Made by a program: the position numbers and the translations under genes | NCBI GenBank assembly: GCA_002633085.1 | Contig: NSIV01000004.1 | Coordinates: 1-64,000 of the forward strand | Reading direction: 5' to 3' | DNA from: Curvibacter sp. PD_MW3 | Lineage (GTDB): Bacteria; Pseudomonadota; Gammaproteobacteria; Burkholderiales; Burkholderiaceae_C | Length of the DNA stretch: 64,000 nt | Shown: piece after piece, positions 1 through 7,849 of the stretch | Layout: each line of letters begins with the position of its first letter | How positions within the stretch are numbered: position 1 is the stretch's first letter | Notes under the pieces: generated by a model | Told to the model about the DNA's origin: nothing | Database searches by the model: none | What the model saw: only the letters and a program-made list of their open reading frames with translations

Positions 1-121
1 GCACTTCGGCGGCACCGCCGGCGGCGACTTCGGCCAGCACCTCTTGCGTGGCCGGGTTGACGGTTTCGAAGTAGTCGGTGCCGGCGACCGGCTTGCCGTT
101 GATGAGGTGGTTGATTTGCAT
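1..121 (-). CDS. hpaE: 5-carboxymethyl-2-hydroxymuconate semialdehyde dehydrogenase, N-terminal 40 residues (cut by window edge)
   Basis: Only the N-terminus is visible; the gene runs off the left edge. The peptide opens MQINHLINGKPVAGTDYFET and continues into VNPATQEVLAEVAAGG, the usual opening of HpaE aldehyde dehydrogenases. HpaE oxidises the semialdehyde made by homoprotocatechuate ring cleavage, using NAD+. The ATG at 119-121 has AAGGA six bases upstream. It lies 9 bp after the hpaG2 stop, so the three genes form one operon. The family call rests on N-terminal similarity plus the hpaG context. Confidence 0.8.
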   Translation of the reverse strand, partial: MQINHLINGKPVAGTDYFETVNPATQEVLAEVAAGGAAEV

Positions 122-130
122 AGCTCTTCC

Positions 131-898
131 TTATCGCTGAAAAGTCGAGTCACCGACCAGTGTGTTTCGCAGTGTTCCAATGCCCTCGATTTCACATTCG
201 ACGACATCGCCTTCATTCACGTTAACTACGCCATCAGGTGTCCCCGTAAGAATTACATCCCCAGCGGATAGCGTCATAAAACTTGAAAGGTACTCAATGA
301 GCGCTGCGACACTGTTGATCATGTTGGCTGTCGTCCCGGACTGGGTTACAACGCCATTCACGCTAGTCCGTAATTCGAGCGCCTGTGGGTCCGGAACGTC
401 TTCTGCGTCCACGAACCATGGTCCGAGAACAGTTCCGCCGTCACGATTTTTCACTCGCAAATTTGGCCTGTACCAGTTCTCCAGGTAGTCACGTATGGCG
501 TAGTCGTTGCAGACCGTATATCCCGCCACGTGCTGAAGTGCATCTTGCAATTTGACCGACTTTGCTGTTTTCCCGATGACGACTGCAAGCTCACACTCGT
601 AGTGCATGAATGCGACACCATTGGGTCTGCGTGTCTGACCGTTATGACCAACTACTGAACCAGGCCCTTTGATGAAGACCAGAGGCTCGTCTTTCGACGT
701 CACCGTCAGTTCTTTGGAAAGTTCTTTGACGTGATCCGCGTAATTCAGACCAAGCGCAATGATTGTTCCGACTTCAAAAGGACTCAGCCATACGACATCT
801 GCTTCTCCCAGGATGCGTCCATCGGCAAGCTGCAATCCCTGCTGGTGCGGATACGCGTCGTGCACGGCTCCACCATATGCCACTCGTGCTCGTTTCAT
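131..898 (-). CDS. hpaG2: Homoprotocatechuate pathway isomerase/decarboxylase, HpaG2-type subunit
   Basis: 255-residue fumarylacetoacetate-hydrolase-fold protein. Seen: the core ALGLNYADHVKE near residue 50, the HYECELAVVIG segment with the metal-ligand glutamates near residue 100, GYTVCNDYAIRDY, and the LTGTPDGVVNVNEGD loop near the C-terminus. Known: in 4-hydroxyphenylacetate degradation this half of HpaG decarboxylates 5-oxo-pent-3-ene-1,2,5-tricarboxylate and/or isomerises the product, acting in the cytoplasm. Its ATG overlaps the hpaG1 stop by 4 bp, so the pair is translationally coupled. In enterobacteria the two halves are fused; here they are separate genes. Confidence 0.85.
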   Translation of the reverse strand: MKRARVAYGGAVHDAYPHQQGLQLADGRILGEADVVWLSPFEVGTIIALGLNYADHVKELSKELTVTSKDEPLVFIKGPGSVVGHNGQTRRPNGVAFMHYECELAVVIGKTAKSVKLQDALQHVAGYTVCNDYAIRDYLENWYRPNLRVKNRDGGTVLGPWFVDAEDVPDPQALELRTSVNGVVTQSGTTANMINSVAALIEYLSSFMTLSAGDVILTGTPDGVVNVNEGDVVECEIEGIGTLRNTLVGDSTFQR

Positions 899-1551
899 GC
901 GATTACTCCGTTGACCGTTCCCAGCGATGAGGTGACCTTGAACCTGTCCCCTTTCTTGGCAAGCACTGCATCGGCCTTCAGGCCGATGAGCAAGATATCT
1001 CCACGAGATAACGTCATGAAATCAGTAACGTCCGCTACCAGCTGATCCGCTGACCGAACCATGTTGTTGAACGAGTACGTCCCTGCATGCGCCCCATTGA
1101 TTTCGACTGACAACTCGACGCTCCCGATCTCATGGATTGAGTTGAGAGGCACGATGCTCTTAGCCATGACACAGGAATGATCCCGCGCCTTGAACCTGAC
1201 AGATGGACGATAGAAACTGCCGTGCGGGATGGTCAAATCCGCGACAAGTACCATTCCGGCGACTACATCAGCAACATCTTCCTTCCGGACGCGACATGCG
1301 GCCCTCTTGAACACCAACCCGATCGTTGCATTGATTTCGACCGCAGCTTCATTCGCGGCCAGTCGCATTTCTGTATTTTGTGAAATCAGCGTATTCCTTG
1401 GCTTCAGATAGAGCACCGGCGCCACTGGGGCAGCTTTGTACGGAGCTCGATTCACAGCGTCTCCGATTGCATCCAAGGATTTTGGATCGTTCATCAGAAC
1501 ACCGTAGACCGTGCCACTGAGCCGATAAGGATCTTGATCAAACTCAATCAT
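895..1551 (-). CDS. hpaG1: Homoprotocatechuate pathway isomerase/decarboxylase, HpaG1-type subunit
   Basis: 218-residue paralogue of the downstream gene, corresponding to the N-terminal half of fused HpaG. Seen: YGVLMNDPKSLDAIG at the start, APVLYLKPRNTLI near residue 45, and the C-terminal MTLSRGDILLIGLKADAVLAKKGD. In this last loop the TGTPDGV of hpaG2 is replaced by IGLKADA, as expected for the N-terminal repeat. It is the first gene of the hpaG1-hpaG2-hpaE operon and diverges from hpaR across about 70 bp containing a long palindrome, so it is probably repressed by HpaR. Confidence 0.82.
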   Translation of the reverse strand: MIEFDQDPYRLSGTVYGVLMNDPKSLDAIGDAVNRAPYKAAPVAPVLYLKPRNTLISQNTEMRLAANEAAVEINATIGLVFKRAACRVRKEDVADVVAGMVLVADLTIPHGSFYRPSVRFKARDHSCVMAKSIVPLNSIHEIGSVELSVEINGAHAGTYSFNNMVRSADQLVADVTDFMTLSRGDILLIGLKADAVLAKKGDRFKVTSSLGTVNGVIA

Positions 1552-1571
1552 TGTTTGTTTCTCGCCTATAT

Positions 1572-1612
1572 TTACTAATATGTTAGCAGAAAGATTGCTA
1601 ATATGCGAGTAA
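1572..1612. promoter_or_regulatory. Probable HpaR operator between hpaG1 and hpaR
   Basis: A 41-bp imperfect palindrome fills the divergent intergenic region. Left arm TTACTAATATGTTAGCA (1572-1588) and right arm TGCTAATATGCGAGTAA (1596-1612) pair at 13 of 17 positions around a 7-bp centre. The inner TTAGCA/TGCTAA is perfect. It ends 10 bp before the hpaR ATG. MarR-family dimers bind such sites; assignment to HpaR is by position. Confidence 0.65.
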
Positions 1613-1622
1613 TATCTTCAGC

Positions 1623-2078
1623 ATGAGAAATGAAAAGTTGTCCTTTAAGCGCAGGAACCTACCTCAGCTCTTGCTGCAGGCCCGCGAGGCTGTACTTGCT
1701 AGGTTTCGCCCCCTATTGAATGAGGCCGGCTTCACGGAGCAACAATGGCGAATTGTTCGAGCCCTTGTCGAACATGGGCCACTAGAGCCGCGGCAGATTG
1801 TTCCGCTTTGCGGGATATCCAGTCCCAGCCTTACCGGCATCCTGTCTCGGATGGAGGAAACCGGTTTGGTAAAACGTGAGCGGATCGCAGAAGACCAACG
1901 TCGATTGTTAGTTACTGCCACGCCCAAAAGTCGAATGATGGCTTCCAAGATTGCTCCGAAGGTCGAGGAGGCATACGAGCAACTTGAGAGCGAAGTTGAT
2001 GCAACGCTTCTTGATCATCTCTATGAATCTCTCACTGAGCTGATCGAGAAAATTGAATCGGAAGTTGAAGACGCTTAG
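1623..2078 (+). CDS. hpaR: MarR-family repressor of the homoprotocatechuate operon, HpaR
   Basis: 151 residues. The winged helix-turn-helix is visible: FTEQQWRIVRALVEHG (about 38-53), GISSPSLTGILSRMEETGLV (recognition helix, about 64-83), then the wing KRERIAEDQRRLLVTATPKS. The N-terminal LPQLLLQAREAVLARFRP is typical of HpaR. Known: HpaR represses the meta-cleavage genes until pathway substrate appears. It is divergent from hpaG1 with a palindromic operator between them, which would also give autorepression. The next gene on the right points towards it. Confidence 0.85.
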   Translation: MRNEKLSFKRRNLPQLLLQAREAVLARFRPLLNEAGFTEQQWRIVRALVEHGPLEPRQIVPLCGISSPSLTGILSRMEETGLVKRERIAEDQRRLLVTATPKSRMMASKIAPKVEEAYEQLESEVDATLLDHLYESLTELIEKIESEVEDA

Positions 2079-2143
2079 TTGTCAGCAGCGACCATTAGCG
2101 ATCAACAGCTTCCGGCTTCCCATCGCATCACCTAGGCGCCCCT

Positions 2144-2160
2144 GAGCCACTAGGTGGCTC
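2144..2160. terminator. Stem-loop between convergent hpaR and the hemerythrin gene
   Basis: GAGCCAC (2144-2150), loop TAG, GTGGCTC (2154-2160) form a perfect 7-bp stem. A competing stem CACCTAG/CTAGGTG (2129-2135 with 2150-2156) overlaps it. No T-run follows on either strand, so termination is only suggested by its place between two convergent operons. Confidence 0.35.
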
Positions 2161-2210
2161 TCGATCTTGGAGTACGGAAGAACTACGATTCATTGCTAAA
2201 AAGGCAGCCG

Positions 2211-2642
2211 CTAGATTTGTACAGCTCTTTGCACACGGTGAATCACCACCGGCTTGCCACCATATCTGCGCTTGAACATCCAATGCGCAAGTGCAGAATC
2301 CAAGTGTGTTGCGTGATTTGGAAACCAATCTGCCAGAGCATCCACCAACGATCGAGCGACAGTTCTGTCGCCTTGTTCAAGCAACGCTCGTACTTCGCGT
2401 ATGGACTTCAGGACTGCCTCATGTTGCTCCATGTGGCATTCCCGAGGAGGAAAATTCGTCTCCGCCATCCAGCGATCCTCTTCCTGAAAATGTTCCTGGG
2501 TGTGACGCTCAAGTTGCGCGAGAAGTTCGACCAGTTCACCATCCGCTGCGCCTTGGCAATCGGCAATGAGTTGAACGAACTCTTCGTGCGTGTCATCCAT
2601 AGGGCCGTAACCCAGACGTAAACCATCACTCCACTGGATCAT
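2211..2642 (-). CDS. Bacteriohemerythrin, last gene of the dioxygenase operon
   Basis: 143-residue single-domain hemerythrin. The diiron ligands are all visible in order: His in MDDTHEEF, His and Glu in LERHTQEHFQEED, His in CHMEQHEAV, and His plus Asp in FPNHATHLDSA. Known: such proteins bind O2 reversibly at a diiron site; some deliver O2 to oxygenases, others serve chemotaxis or iron/NO handling. It follows the 64-residue gene by 13 bp and lies in the same direction as the oxygenase subunits, which fits oxygen supply or sensing for the dioxygenase. That role is inferred from position. Confidence 0.85.
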   Translation of the reverse strand: MIQWSDGLRLGYGPMDDTHEEFVQLIADCQGAADGELVELLAQLERHTQEHFQEEDRWMAETNFPPRECHMEQHEAVLKSIREVRALLEQGDRTVARSLVDALADWFPNHATHLDSALAHWMFKRRYGGKPVVIHRVQRAVQI

Positions 2643-2655
2643 CTCAGCACCTCAG

Positions 2656-2850
2656 TCAGTCGACAACTTTGAGAACGTCTTCGCAATAGCAGAGTTCCTC
2701 ATTTCCTACCATGCTCGGATCTCCAGGATGCTCCAAGAACTTAGCATTCACCCAGATGCCATCTCCAATGTTCTCGACAATCTCTGCCACGGCTTGCGAC
2801 TTCAGAAGGATTTTTTGCCCAGGTTTGAGCTCAAGGAAGTTGACGAACAT
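2656..2850 (-). CDS. Conserved-looking 64-residue protein of unknown function in the dioxygenase operon
   Basis: I do not recognise the family. The protein starts MFVNFLELKPGQKILLKSQA and ends with two close cysteines (CYCEDVLKVVD is its C-terminal stretch). Alternating hydrophobic positions and Gly/Pro turns suggest a small beta-barrel (SH3- or KOW-like), an inference from pattern only. No signal peptide or membrane segment. It sits 11 bp after the beta-subunit gene and 13 bp before the hemerythrin gene, so it is surely co-transcribed. A GGAGAT ribosome-binding site precedes its ATG, supporting a real gene. Confidence 0.7.
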   Translation of the reverse strand: MFVNFLELKPGQKILLKSQAVAEIVENIGDGIWVNAKFLEHPGDPSMVGNEELCYCEDVLKVVD

Positions 2851-2861
2851 GTTCTATCTCC

Positions 2862-3446
2862 TTAAAAGAATCCACTGATATTCTTGGCCAGCAATACGGT
2901 CTGTCCAAGCGTGATTTCGCGTCGTGCAAGCTTGAGTCCATTCTCGGTGCGTCGGATGATGTCCTCGCGCTTCCCAATGAAGTTGTACTCTTCATATTCA
3001 CAGCGGTTCTGATAGACATGGAATCGACTCCGAACAGCAAATTCTTGCTCACCGTTCTCGTTTGTTCTAGATCCTGTCACCTGAACGTTGCTGATCAGAC
3101 GGCAAAAACGGGATAGAGGCTCTTCCGCCCAGTGAACTCCGGTCTGAATTTGTTCAGCCCGCTTTGTCAGGGTCCACTTATCTTCGTTATGCCAACTCAT
3201 CTCTTTCTCGATTTTTGTTCGCTCACGCGTCGCGTGCTCACCAAATTTGACGTTGAACATCATCGGCATGAAGTAAACCAGATCGTCTGCCAATGTGTCC
3301 AGCCATGCCTTGAGCTCCCTGCTATCGAGCAACTCCGCTTCGTCGTAGAGATACTCTTCGATCTCCATGCGAAGCTTGAAATAGTTCGCGTCGCGGGGTA
3401 CTTCCGTGAAGACCGATTTGGATTCGGCCGATGCGATTTCAGACAT
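2862..3446 (-). CDS. Aromatic ring-hydroxylating dioxygenase, small (beta) subunit
   Basis: 194 residues, the usual length for beta subunits, with the typical N-terminal EIEEYLYDEAELLDSRELKA and LADDLVYFMPMMFNVK, then a SnoaL/NTF2-like fold ending QTVLLAKNISGFF. Known: beta subunits have no cofactor; they form the alpha3beta3 hexamer and help shape substrate choice. An SDR gene separates it from the alpha gene, an order alpha-dehydrogenase-beta. All are on one strand with short gaps. Confidence 0.88.
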   Translation of the reverse strand: MSEIASAESKSVFTEVPRDANYFKLRMEIEEYLYDEAELLDSRELKAWLDTLADDLVYFMPMMFNVKFGEHATRERTKIEKEMSWHNEDKWTLTKRAEQIQTGVHWAEEPLSRFCRLISNVQVTGSRTNENGEQEFAVRSRFHVYQNRCEYEEYNFIGKREDIIRRTENGLKLARREITLGQTVLLAKNISGFF

Positions 3447-3465
3447 ATGTACTCCTTCAATGTGT

Positions 3466-4275
3466 CTATTTGACTAATGTCTTTTCCGGGATGGGTCCGC
3501 CTTGATTTGCGAAACAACCTACGTCAATGACGGTCCCAGTAATGGCCTCGGATTCCTTTGAGAGCAGAAAAGCCACCGCGTTTGCAAGATCTGCCCCGTG
3601 CGCGGGTCTTCCGGCTACTGTGCCGTGGACTTTGCGCGAGGTGAACGCAGCCACATCCCCCCCAACACGTCCGACACTCATGCCAGAAACAATTCCGCCG
3701 CCGCCTGGTATGGCTACATTGACGCGAATGTGGTCATGGAAGTGGTCGTACGCCATTGCTGTGCTCAATGCGAGAACCGCCCCCTTGCTCGCCGCATACG
3801 CAGCCATATTCGGTTTGCCGTAGCCGGCGCCTGAGCCAATATTCACAATTGACCCCGAGCCTTGCCGCCTCATATGCGGGATCACGGCCCTTGACATCAG
3901 GTAGATCCCTTCCACGTTGACGGAGAGGATCCGCTTGAACATCTCAGGCTCCGTTGTCAGGATGGTTCCAAGTGGCCCGATCGCTGCGTTGTTCACGAGA
4001 CCATCAATCTGGCCATACTTTTCAATTGCCATTGAAACAACTCTGGCCACATCCTTTTCATTTGAGACGTCTGCCTCGACGGCTTCGACCTGGCCTTCAA
4101 GTTTTGATTCAGCTATCGCACGTTCAAGTGCTTCAAACCCCCTTGCTGTGCTTGAAACCTGCGCCTCGGCCAGTCCAAACGCGATTACTTGATACCCGCG
4201 TTTAGCAAGCTCAACGCTGATGGAAAGACCGAGCCCGAAGGTGCCGCCACTTACCAGTACTACTGGCTTTGTCAT
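3466..4275 (-). CDS. Short-chain dehydrogenase/reductase, probable cis-dihydrodiol dehydrogenase
   Basis: 269 residues with a complete SDR signature: nucleotide loop SGGTFGLGLSISVELAKRGY near residue 9, NNAA near 91, catalytic Ser in NIGSGAGYG and Tyr-Lys in AAYAASK. Its start codon lies 2 bp after the alpha-subunit stop, with the ribosome-binding site inside the end of alpha. Between alpha and beta subunits the likely job is NAD+-dependent rearomatisation of the cis-diol to a catechol, as BenD does. The substrate cannot be read from sequence. Confidence 0.75.
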   Translation of the reverse strand: MTKPVVLVSGGTFGLGLSISVELAKRGYQVIAFGLAEAQVSSTARGFEALERAIAESKLEGQVEAVEADVSNEKDVARVVSMAIEKYGQIDGLVNNAAIGPLGTILTTEPEMFKRILSVNVEGIYLMSRAVIPHMRRQGSGSIVNIGSGAGYGKPNMAAYAASKGAVLALSTAMAYDHFHDHIRVNVAIPGGGGIVSGMSVGRVGGDVAAFTSRKVHGTVAGRPAHGADLANAVAFLLSKESEAITGTVIDVGCFANQGGPIPEKTLVK

Positions 4276-4277
4276 GT

Positions 4278-5624
4278 TTAATTACCTTGCCCTTTTTGAG
4301 CAGGCGCTTTATCGGCCAAGACATCCCAACTCTCTTCGTTCATGTAATTCCTCCATGCACGGTAGAACTGACGCGGGTTCTCTTCGCTGACCTGCAAACT
4401 GACGTTTCCAGCAACGGGTCCTTCCCCTGGGGGCAATGCAGTCCCTAGCGATTGCATGTAGTTGTAGGGATATCGACGCGCGATGGGGCCTCGGCTACCG
4501 GCCGTCGCATAGTTCCAGTTCTCCATGTCATCTTGCTCTGTCATGCCAGCTGGTCCGGAGTAGCGCATGTAGTAACGGCGCATGAAGTCTTTCACCTCTT
4601 GCGGCGCGTCCTTGTCTACAAGGAAGAAACGCCAAGCTTCGGTTTTCTCGGGTCCATGTGGATGCCATACGCAGATTGATCGTGGCTGGCGACCATGGAA
4701 AGATGCATTCGGAAAGATGGTTCCCACAAAGGGCATTAGACGTGCCTGCTCACCCATCCGTCGCTTGCGCTCGTCGTGACAGTACTGAAAGTAATCTGCT
4801 ACCACCGGGTTGTTCTGGAAGGTGTTCACGAACGGACTGTCTTCTGGAACGATGGCGCTGTGCACACCATGTCCACCAGGAAAGTTGACCCACAGATGCT
4901 TGGCGAATTCGAGCTCGTTATCGCGTCGTCCTTTGACGCCAGCTTCGGCGCTCGGTCCGATGCCGACCAGATCGACAGAACGATGGCTCACGTTGTGATA
5001 GGTATCACCCAGAAAGTTCTCCGCAGCAACCTTCCAGTTGCACGGAATGATCCACTTGTGGACTCCCATCAGCACTTCCGAGCCGCCTTCCCGCCCATCT
5101 CGACAATCCAGCGCCAGGTCGAGGTGTGTCTTGGCTTCGCCGAGATAAGTCAGAAAATCCGGAGCATCTTTGTCCCAGGTAGCCCAAATAGTTCCCTTGT
5201 AGTTATAGATCTGGGCGACTTCGATCAAGGACCACTCATCCTTGTTCAAATGCTCCTCGTACAACCCCTTGTACTGCGGAACGCCGAAGAGCTTTCCTTC
5301 TGTCGTGAAACTCCAGCTGTGGTAGGGGCAGGTAAAGAGTTGTGTGTTGCCATGGTCGTACTGGCAAACCTTCATCCCGCGATGACGACACGAATTGTGG
5401 AAAACGTGGATTTTGTTTTTCTTGTCACGTGTCAGGATGACTGATTCAGTCCCCATGCGCGAGGTAAAGAAATCACCCGGATTGGGAATCTGACTCTCAT
5501 GGCCAACAAATAGCCAAGCGCGAGTAAAGACTCGTTCGAGTTCTTCTTCGAAGATGTCCTTGTCAGAGAAGATTTCACGACTGATCAGGCCGCGCTCGTT
5601 ATCGATCATTTTTGAGTAATTCAT
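4278..5624 (-). CDS. Aromatic ring-hydroxylating dioxygenase, large (alpha) subunit
   Basis: 448 residues. Rieske [2Fe-2S] ligands are visible as CRHRG (about residue 80) and CPYHSW (about 100). The mononuclear iron site is DTYHNVSH near residue 208, preceded by NWKVAAENF. Length and motif spacing match naphthalene/benzoate-type alpha subunits. With the beta gene downstream and a ferredoxin-fused reductase upstream, this is a two-component alpha/beta oxygenase inserting both atoms of O2 into an aromatic ring. The substrate is unknown. The neighbouring hpa genes suggest an aryl-acetate or related acid. Confidence 0.88.
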   Translation of the reverse strand: MNYSKMIDNERGLISREIFSDKDIFEEELERVFTRAWLFVGHESQIPNPGDFFTSRMGTESVILTRDKKNKIHVFHNSCRHRGMKVCQYDHGNTQLFTCPYHSWSFTTEGKLFGVPQYKGLYEEHLNKDEWSLIEVAQIYNYKGTIWATWDKDAPDFLTYLGEAKTHLDLALDCRDGREGGSEVLMGVHKWIIPCNWKVAAENFLGDTYHNVSHRSVDLVGIGPSAEAGVKGRRDNELEFAKHLWVNFPGGHGVHSAIVPEDSPFVNTFQNNPVVADYFQYCHDERKRRMGEQARLMPFVGTIFPNASFHGRQPRSICVWHPHGPEKTEAWRFFLVDKDAPQEVKDFMRRYYMRYSGPAGMTEQDDMENWNYATAGSRGPIARRYPYNYMQSLGTALPPGEGPVAGNVSLQVSEENPRQFYRAWRNYMNEESWDVLADKAPAQKGQGN

Positions 5625-5647
5625 GTTGTCTTGGGTGGTTTGTTGGG

Positions 5648-6655
5648 TTAGGCAAATCGTTCGCAGAGGATCTCGCTTTTCTTCGCCCCGGCTTTGATGC
5701 TTGCGGCTCGTGCTGCATCAACCATCGGCGGCGGACCACATAGATAAATCTGCGTATCCGGACTCATTCGACCCGTCCCGATCAGATCTGTTGGATAGCC
5801 TTTGGCGCAACCGTCTGGGACATCTGTTTCCGCTGCAATTTCTATATGAAGGTTCGGAATTCGAGCCTGGAGATCCTTTAGCTCTTCCAGTGCGAACAAA
5901 TGTCTACCCGTCCGAGCTCCGATCAATAGTCGGGTCTCAGCTGCTGCCACTTCAGGTTGGACCCCATTGGCGATCTTCCTGAGCATCGCCAAGAAGGGGG
6001 CTAATCCAGTCCCACCAGCGATCAAGAGTCGCGGACGTTCGGTTTCTCTGAGGAAGAAGCTTCCTCGTGGTGCACTGACTTCAATCGGCATTCCTGGCCT
6101 AGCTTCGTCAAGGAGCCATGTTGAGAATTCGCCGTCCGGCACGATTCGGACATAGAAGACTAGACGCGTAGCCCCCGATTCATTCGCCATGGAATATGAA
6201 CGCGGCTCTTTGAGACCTTCAGGCTGCAGTCGTACGTACTGGCCAGGCAAGAAATTGACCGGCGTCGCCACATCGACCAAGAGACGCACAATTTCCTCGG
6301 CAATCTTCTGGACTTCGACGACAGTTCCAGCCTGACCAGGTGCCTCCTCACCACTAGCCTCTGATGCGTCATAGGGCATTTCGATGACGGATGGGCCACG
6401 AACCCTGGCGACACAGCACAGAATTCCTCCGTCTTCTTTTTCGTCATCCGGCAAGACACTCGAGTCATACTCGTCTAACTCAACACTTCCCGAAACACAT
6501 TTCGCGACACACGTACCGCATTGCCCGTTGGAGCAGTCGGTCAACAGGTTCATTCCCAGAGATTCCGCTACCGCCAAGAGCTTTTGTCCCTCTGCAGCTT
6601 CTGCAGTTCGACTTACGCCATCGGCGAAGAGCAGCGTGACAGGGTGCATTGTCAT
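5648..6655 (-). CDS. Dioxygenase electron-transfer component: ferredoxin fused to FAD/NADH reductase (BenC-like)
   Basis: 335 residues from the ATG at 6653-6655, chosen because AAGGA lies at the right distance; an open frame upstream would overlap the preceding gene. The N-terminal plant-type ferredoxin shows CSNGQCGTC, with the fourth Cys about 30 residues on in GGILCC. Next comes an FAD domain (PRSYSMAN) and an NAD domain (LLIAGGTGLAPFLAML, then YLCGPPPMVDAA). This order, [2Fe-2S]-FAD-NAD, is that of benzoate/toluate/anthranilate dioxygenase reductases. It passes electrons from NADH to the Rieske centre of the next gene. Confidence 0.87.
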   Translation of the reverse strand: MTMHPVTLLFADGVSRTAEAAEGQKLLAVAESLGMNLLTDCSNGQCGTCVAKCVSGSVELDEYDSSVLPDDEKEDGGILCCVARVRGPSVIEMPYDASEASGEEAPGQAGTVVEVQKIAEEIVRLLVDVATPVNFLPGQYVRLQPEGLKEPRSYSMANESGATRLVFYVRIVPDGEFSTWLLDEARPGMPIEVSAPRGSFFLRETERPRLLIAGGTGLAPFLAMLRKIANGVQPEVAAAETRLLIGARTGRHLFALEELKDLQARIPNLHIEIAAETDVPDGCAKGYPTDLIGTGRMSPDTQIYLCGPPPMVDAARAASIKAGAKKSEILCERFA

Positions 6656-6680
6656 TGCATGTTCCTTCGATGACGAGCCA

Positions 6681-7682
6681 CTAGTCGGCTTTGATGTTGG
6701 CCCGCTTGGCAATCTCCGACCAACGCTTGATGTCAGAGTCAATACGGCGCATCAGTGCTGAGCCATCGGTATTACCTGGGTCCATACCGAGTGCTTTCAG
6801 CTTCTCGATCATGTCCTTGTCCTTCAGGATCTCGGCCATTGCCACTCGCAGCTTTGCCAGCACGGGCTCGGGGGTTCCTCGCGGTGCCATGAACGCGGTC
6901 CAGATCGGTGCGTCGTAACCTTTGTAGCCAGAATCACCCACTGTTGGAATCTCTGGGAAAGCGCTGGACCGAGCGGCCGTCGTGACAGCCAGGGCTTTCA
7001 GGCGCCCAGCTTTGACCTGCGTCATCACTGCGGCACTGTCAAGCAATGCCACTTGGATCTCTCCTCCAAGCAACGCGGCAACTGTCGGACCTGAGCCACG
7101 GTAGTTCACGTGGTTCATCTTCACCCCTGTTGCTCCAGCCAGGAGTTCTGCAACCAACTGAAAGGACGTGCTAGCGACCCCGTGATCAAGCTCACCTTTG
7201 GTCTTTTTGGACAGAGCGACCAGGCCTGCCAGATCGTTGAAAGGCTGTGACGCGTTCACCGTCACCACCAGCGGGAATGTGCCGAGCAGTGCGATCGGGT
7301 CAAAGTCCTTTCCTGGGTTGTAGGCCAGCCCGGGCATCAACACTGGGTTCACCGTGAGACCGCCACTTGATGAAACAAGCAATGTGTAACCGTCAGCCTT
7401 CGCCTTCGCCACGAAGTCTGTCCCGACCGCAGAACTGGCACCCGGCTTGTTCTCCACAACAAACGGCTGCTTCAACTTGTCTTGAAGCTTTATGGCTATG
7501 GTGCGCGCAACAATGTCATTGGTACCGCCGGGAGCGAATCCGACAATGATCTTTACCGGCTTATCCGGGTATACAGCCTGAGCGTGAGCACCCACTGACA
7601 CAAAATTGCTGACTGTCGCTAGCCCAGCCCAAGCCGACAATTTCAACCACTTAACCCAATTTGTTTGCGTCATTTGCGTTTT
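6681..7682 (-). CDS. Bug-family (TctC-like) periplasmic solute-binding protein
   Basis: About 333 residues. Signal peptide WLKLSAWAGLATVSNFVSVG ending AHAQA, then the Bug signature YPDKPVKIIVGFAPGGTNDI; later NKPGASSAVGTDFVAKAKAD. I place the start at TTG 7680-7682 because AAGGAG sits 6 bases upstream; the ATG at 7671-7673 is too far from that site but remains possible. Known: Bug proteins bind carboxylates, often aromatic acids, and feed tripartite tricarboxylate transporters. It leads the dioxygenase operon without TctA/TctB, so the membrane partner must be elsewhere. Divergent from an IclR gene. Confidence 0.82.
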   Translation of the reverse strand, partial: KTQMTQTNWVKWLKLSAWAGLATVSNFVSVGAHAQAVYPDKPVKIIVGFAPGGTNDIVARTIAIKLQDKLKQPFVVENKPGASSAVGTDFVAKAKADGYTLLVSSSGGLTVNPVLMPGLAYNPGKDFDPIALLGTFPLVVTVNASQPFNDLAGLVALSKKTKGELDHGVASTSFQLVAELLAGATGVKMNHVNYRGSGPTVAALLGGEIQVALLDSAAVMTQVKAGRLKALAVTTAARSSAFPEIPTVGDSGYKGYDAPIWTAFMAPRGTPEPVLAKLRVAMAEILKDKDMIEKLKALGMDPGNTDGSALMRRIDSDIKRWSEIAKRANIKAD

Positions 7683-7758
7683 CAAAGTTTTCTCCTTGTT
7701 TGGCTTACTTGCCTTGACTTGTCCGTCTGGTGAAAATAGAATCCATTTGATGATTATT

Positions 7759-7772
7759 ATGACTTGGATCAA
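7759..7772. promoter_or_regulatory. FNR/Anr-like box in the IclR/Bug divergent region
   Basis: ATGAC-TTGG-ATCAA resembles the FNR/Anr consensus TTGAT-N4-ATCAA with a perfect right half and two mismatches in the left. It lies 77 bp from either start codon. A closely related sequence precedes the second Bug gene at 12153. Function is inferred from match only. Confidence 0.35.
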
Positions 7773-7849
7773 TCGTTTATATATTAGTAATAACCCGCAT
7801 CAACCCTTACTTAAAGTCATCAATTAACTGAAACTAATCAGCACTTCCT

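Noticed and set aside
6656-6742. 29-residue N-terminal extension of the dioxygenase reductase
   Set aside because: It would overlap the preceding Bug gene and precede the ribosome-binding site; homologous reductases start at the ferredoxin domain.
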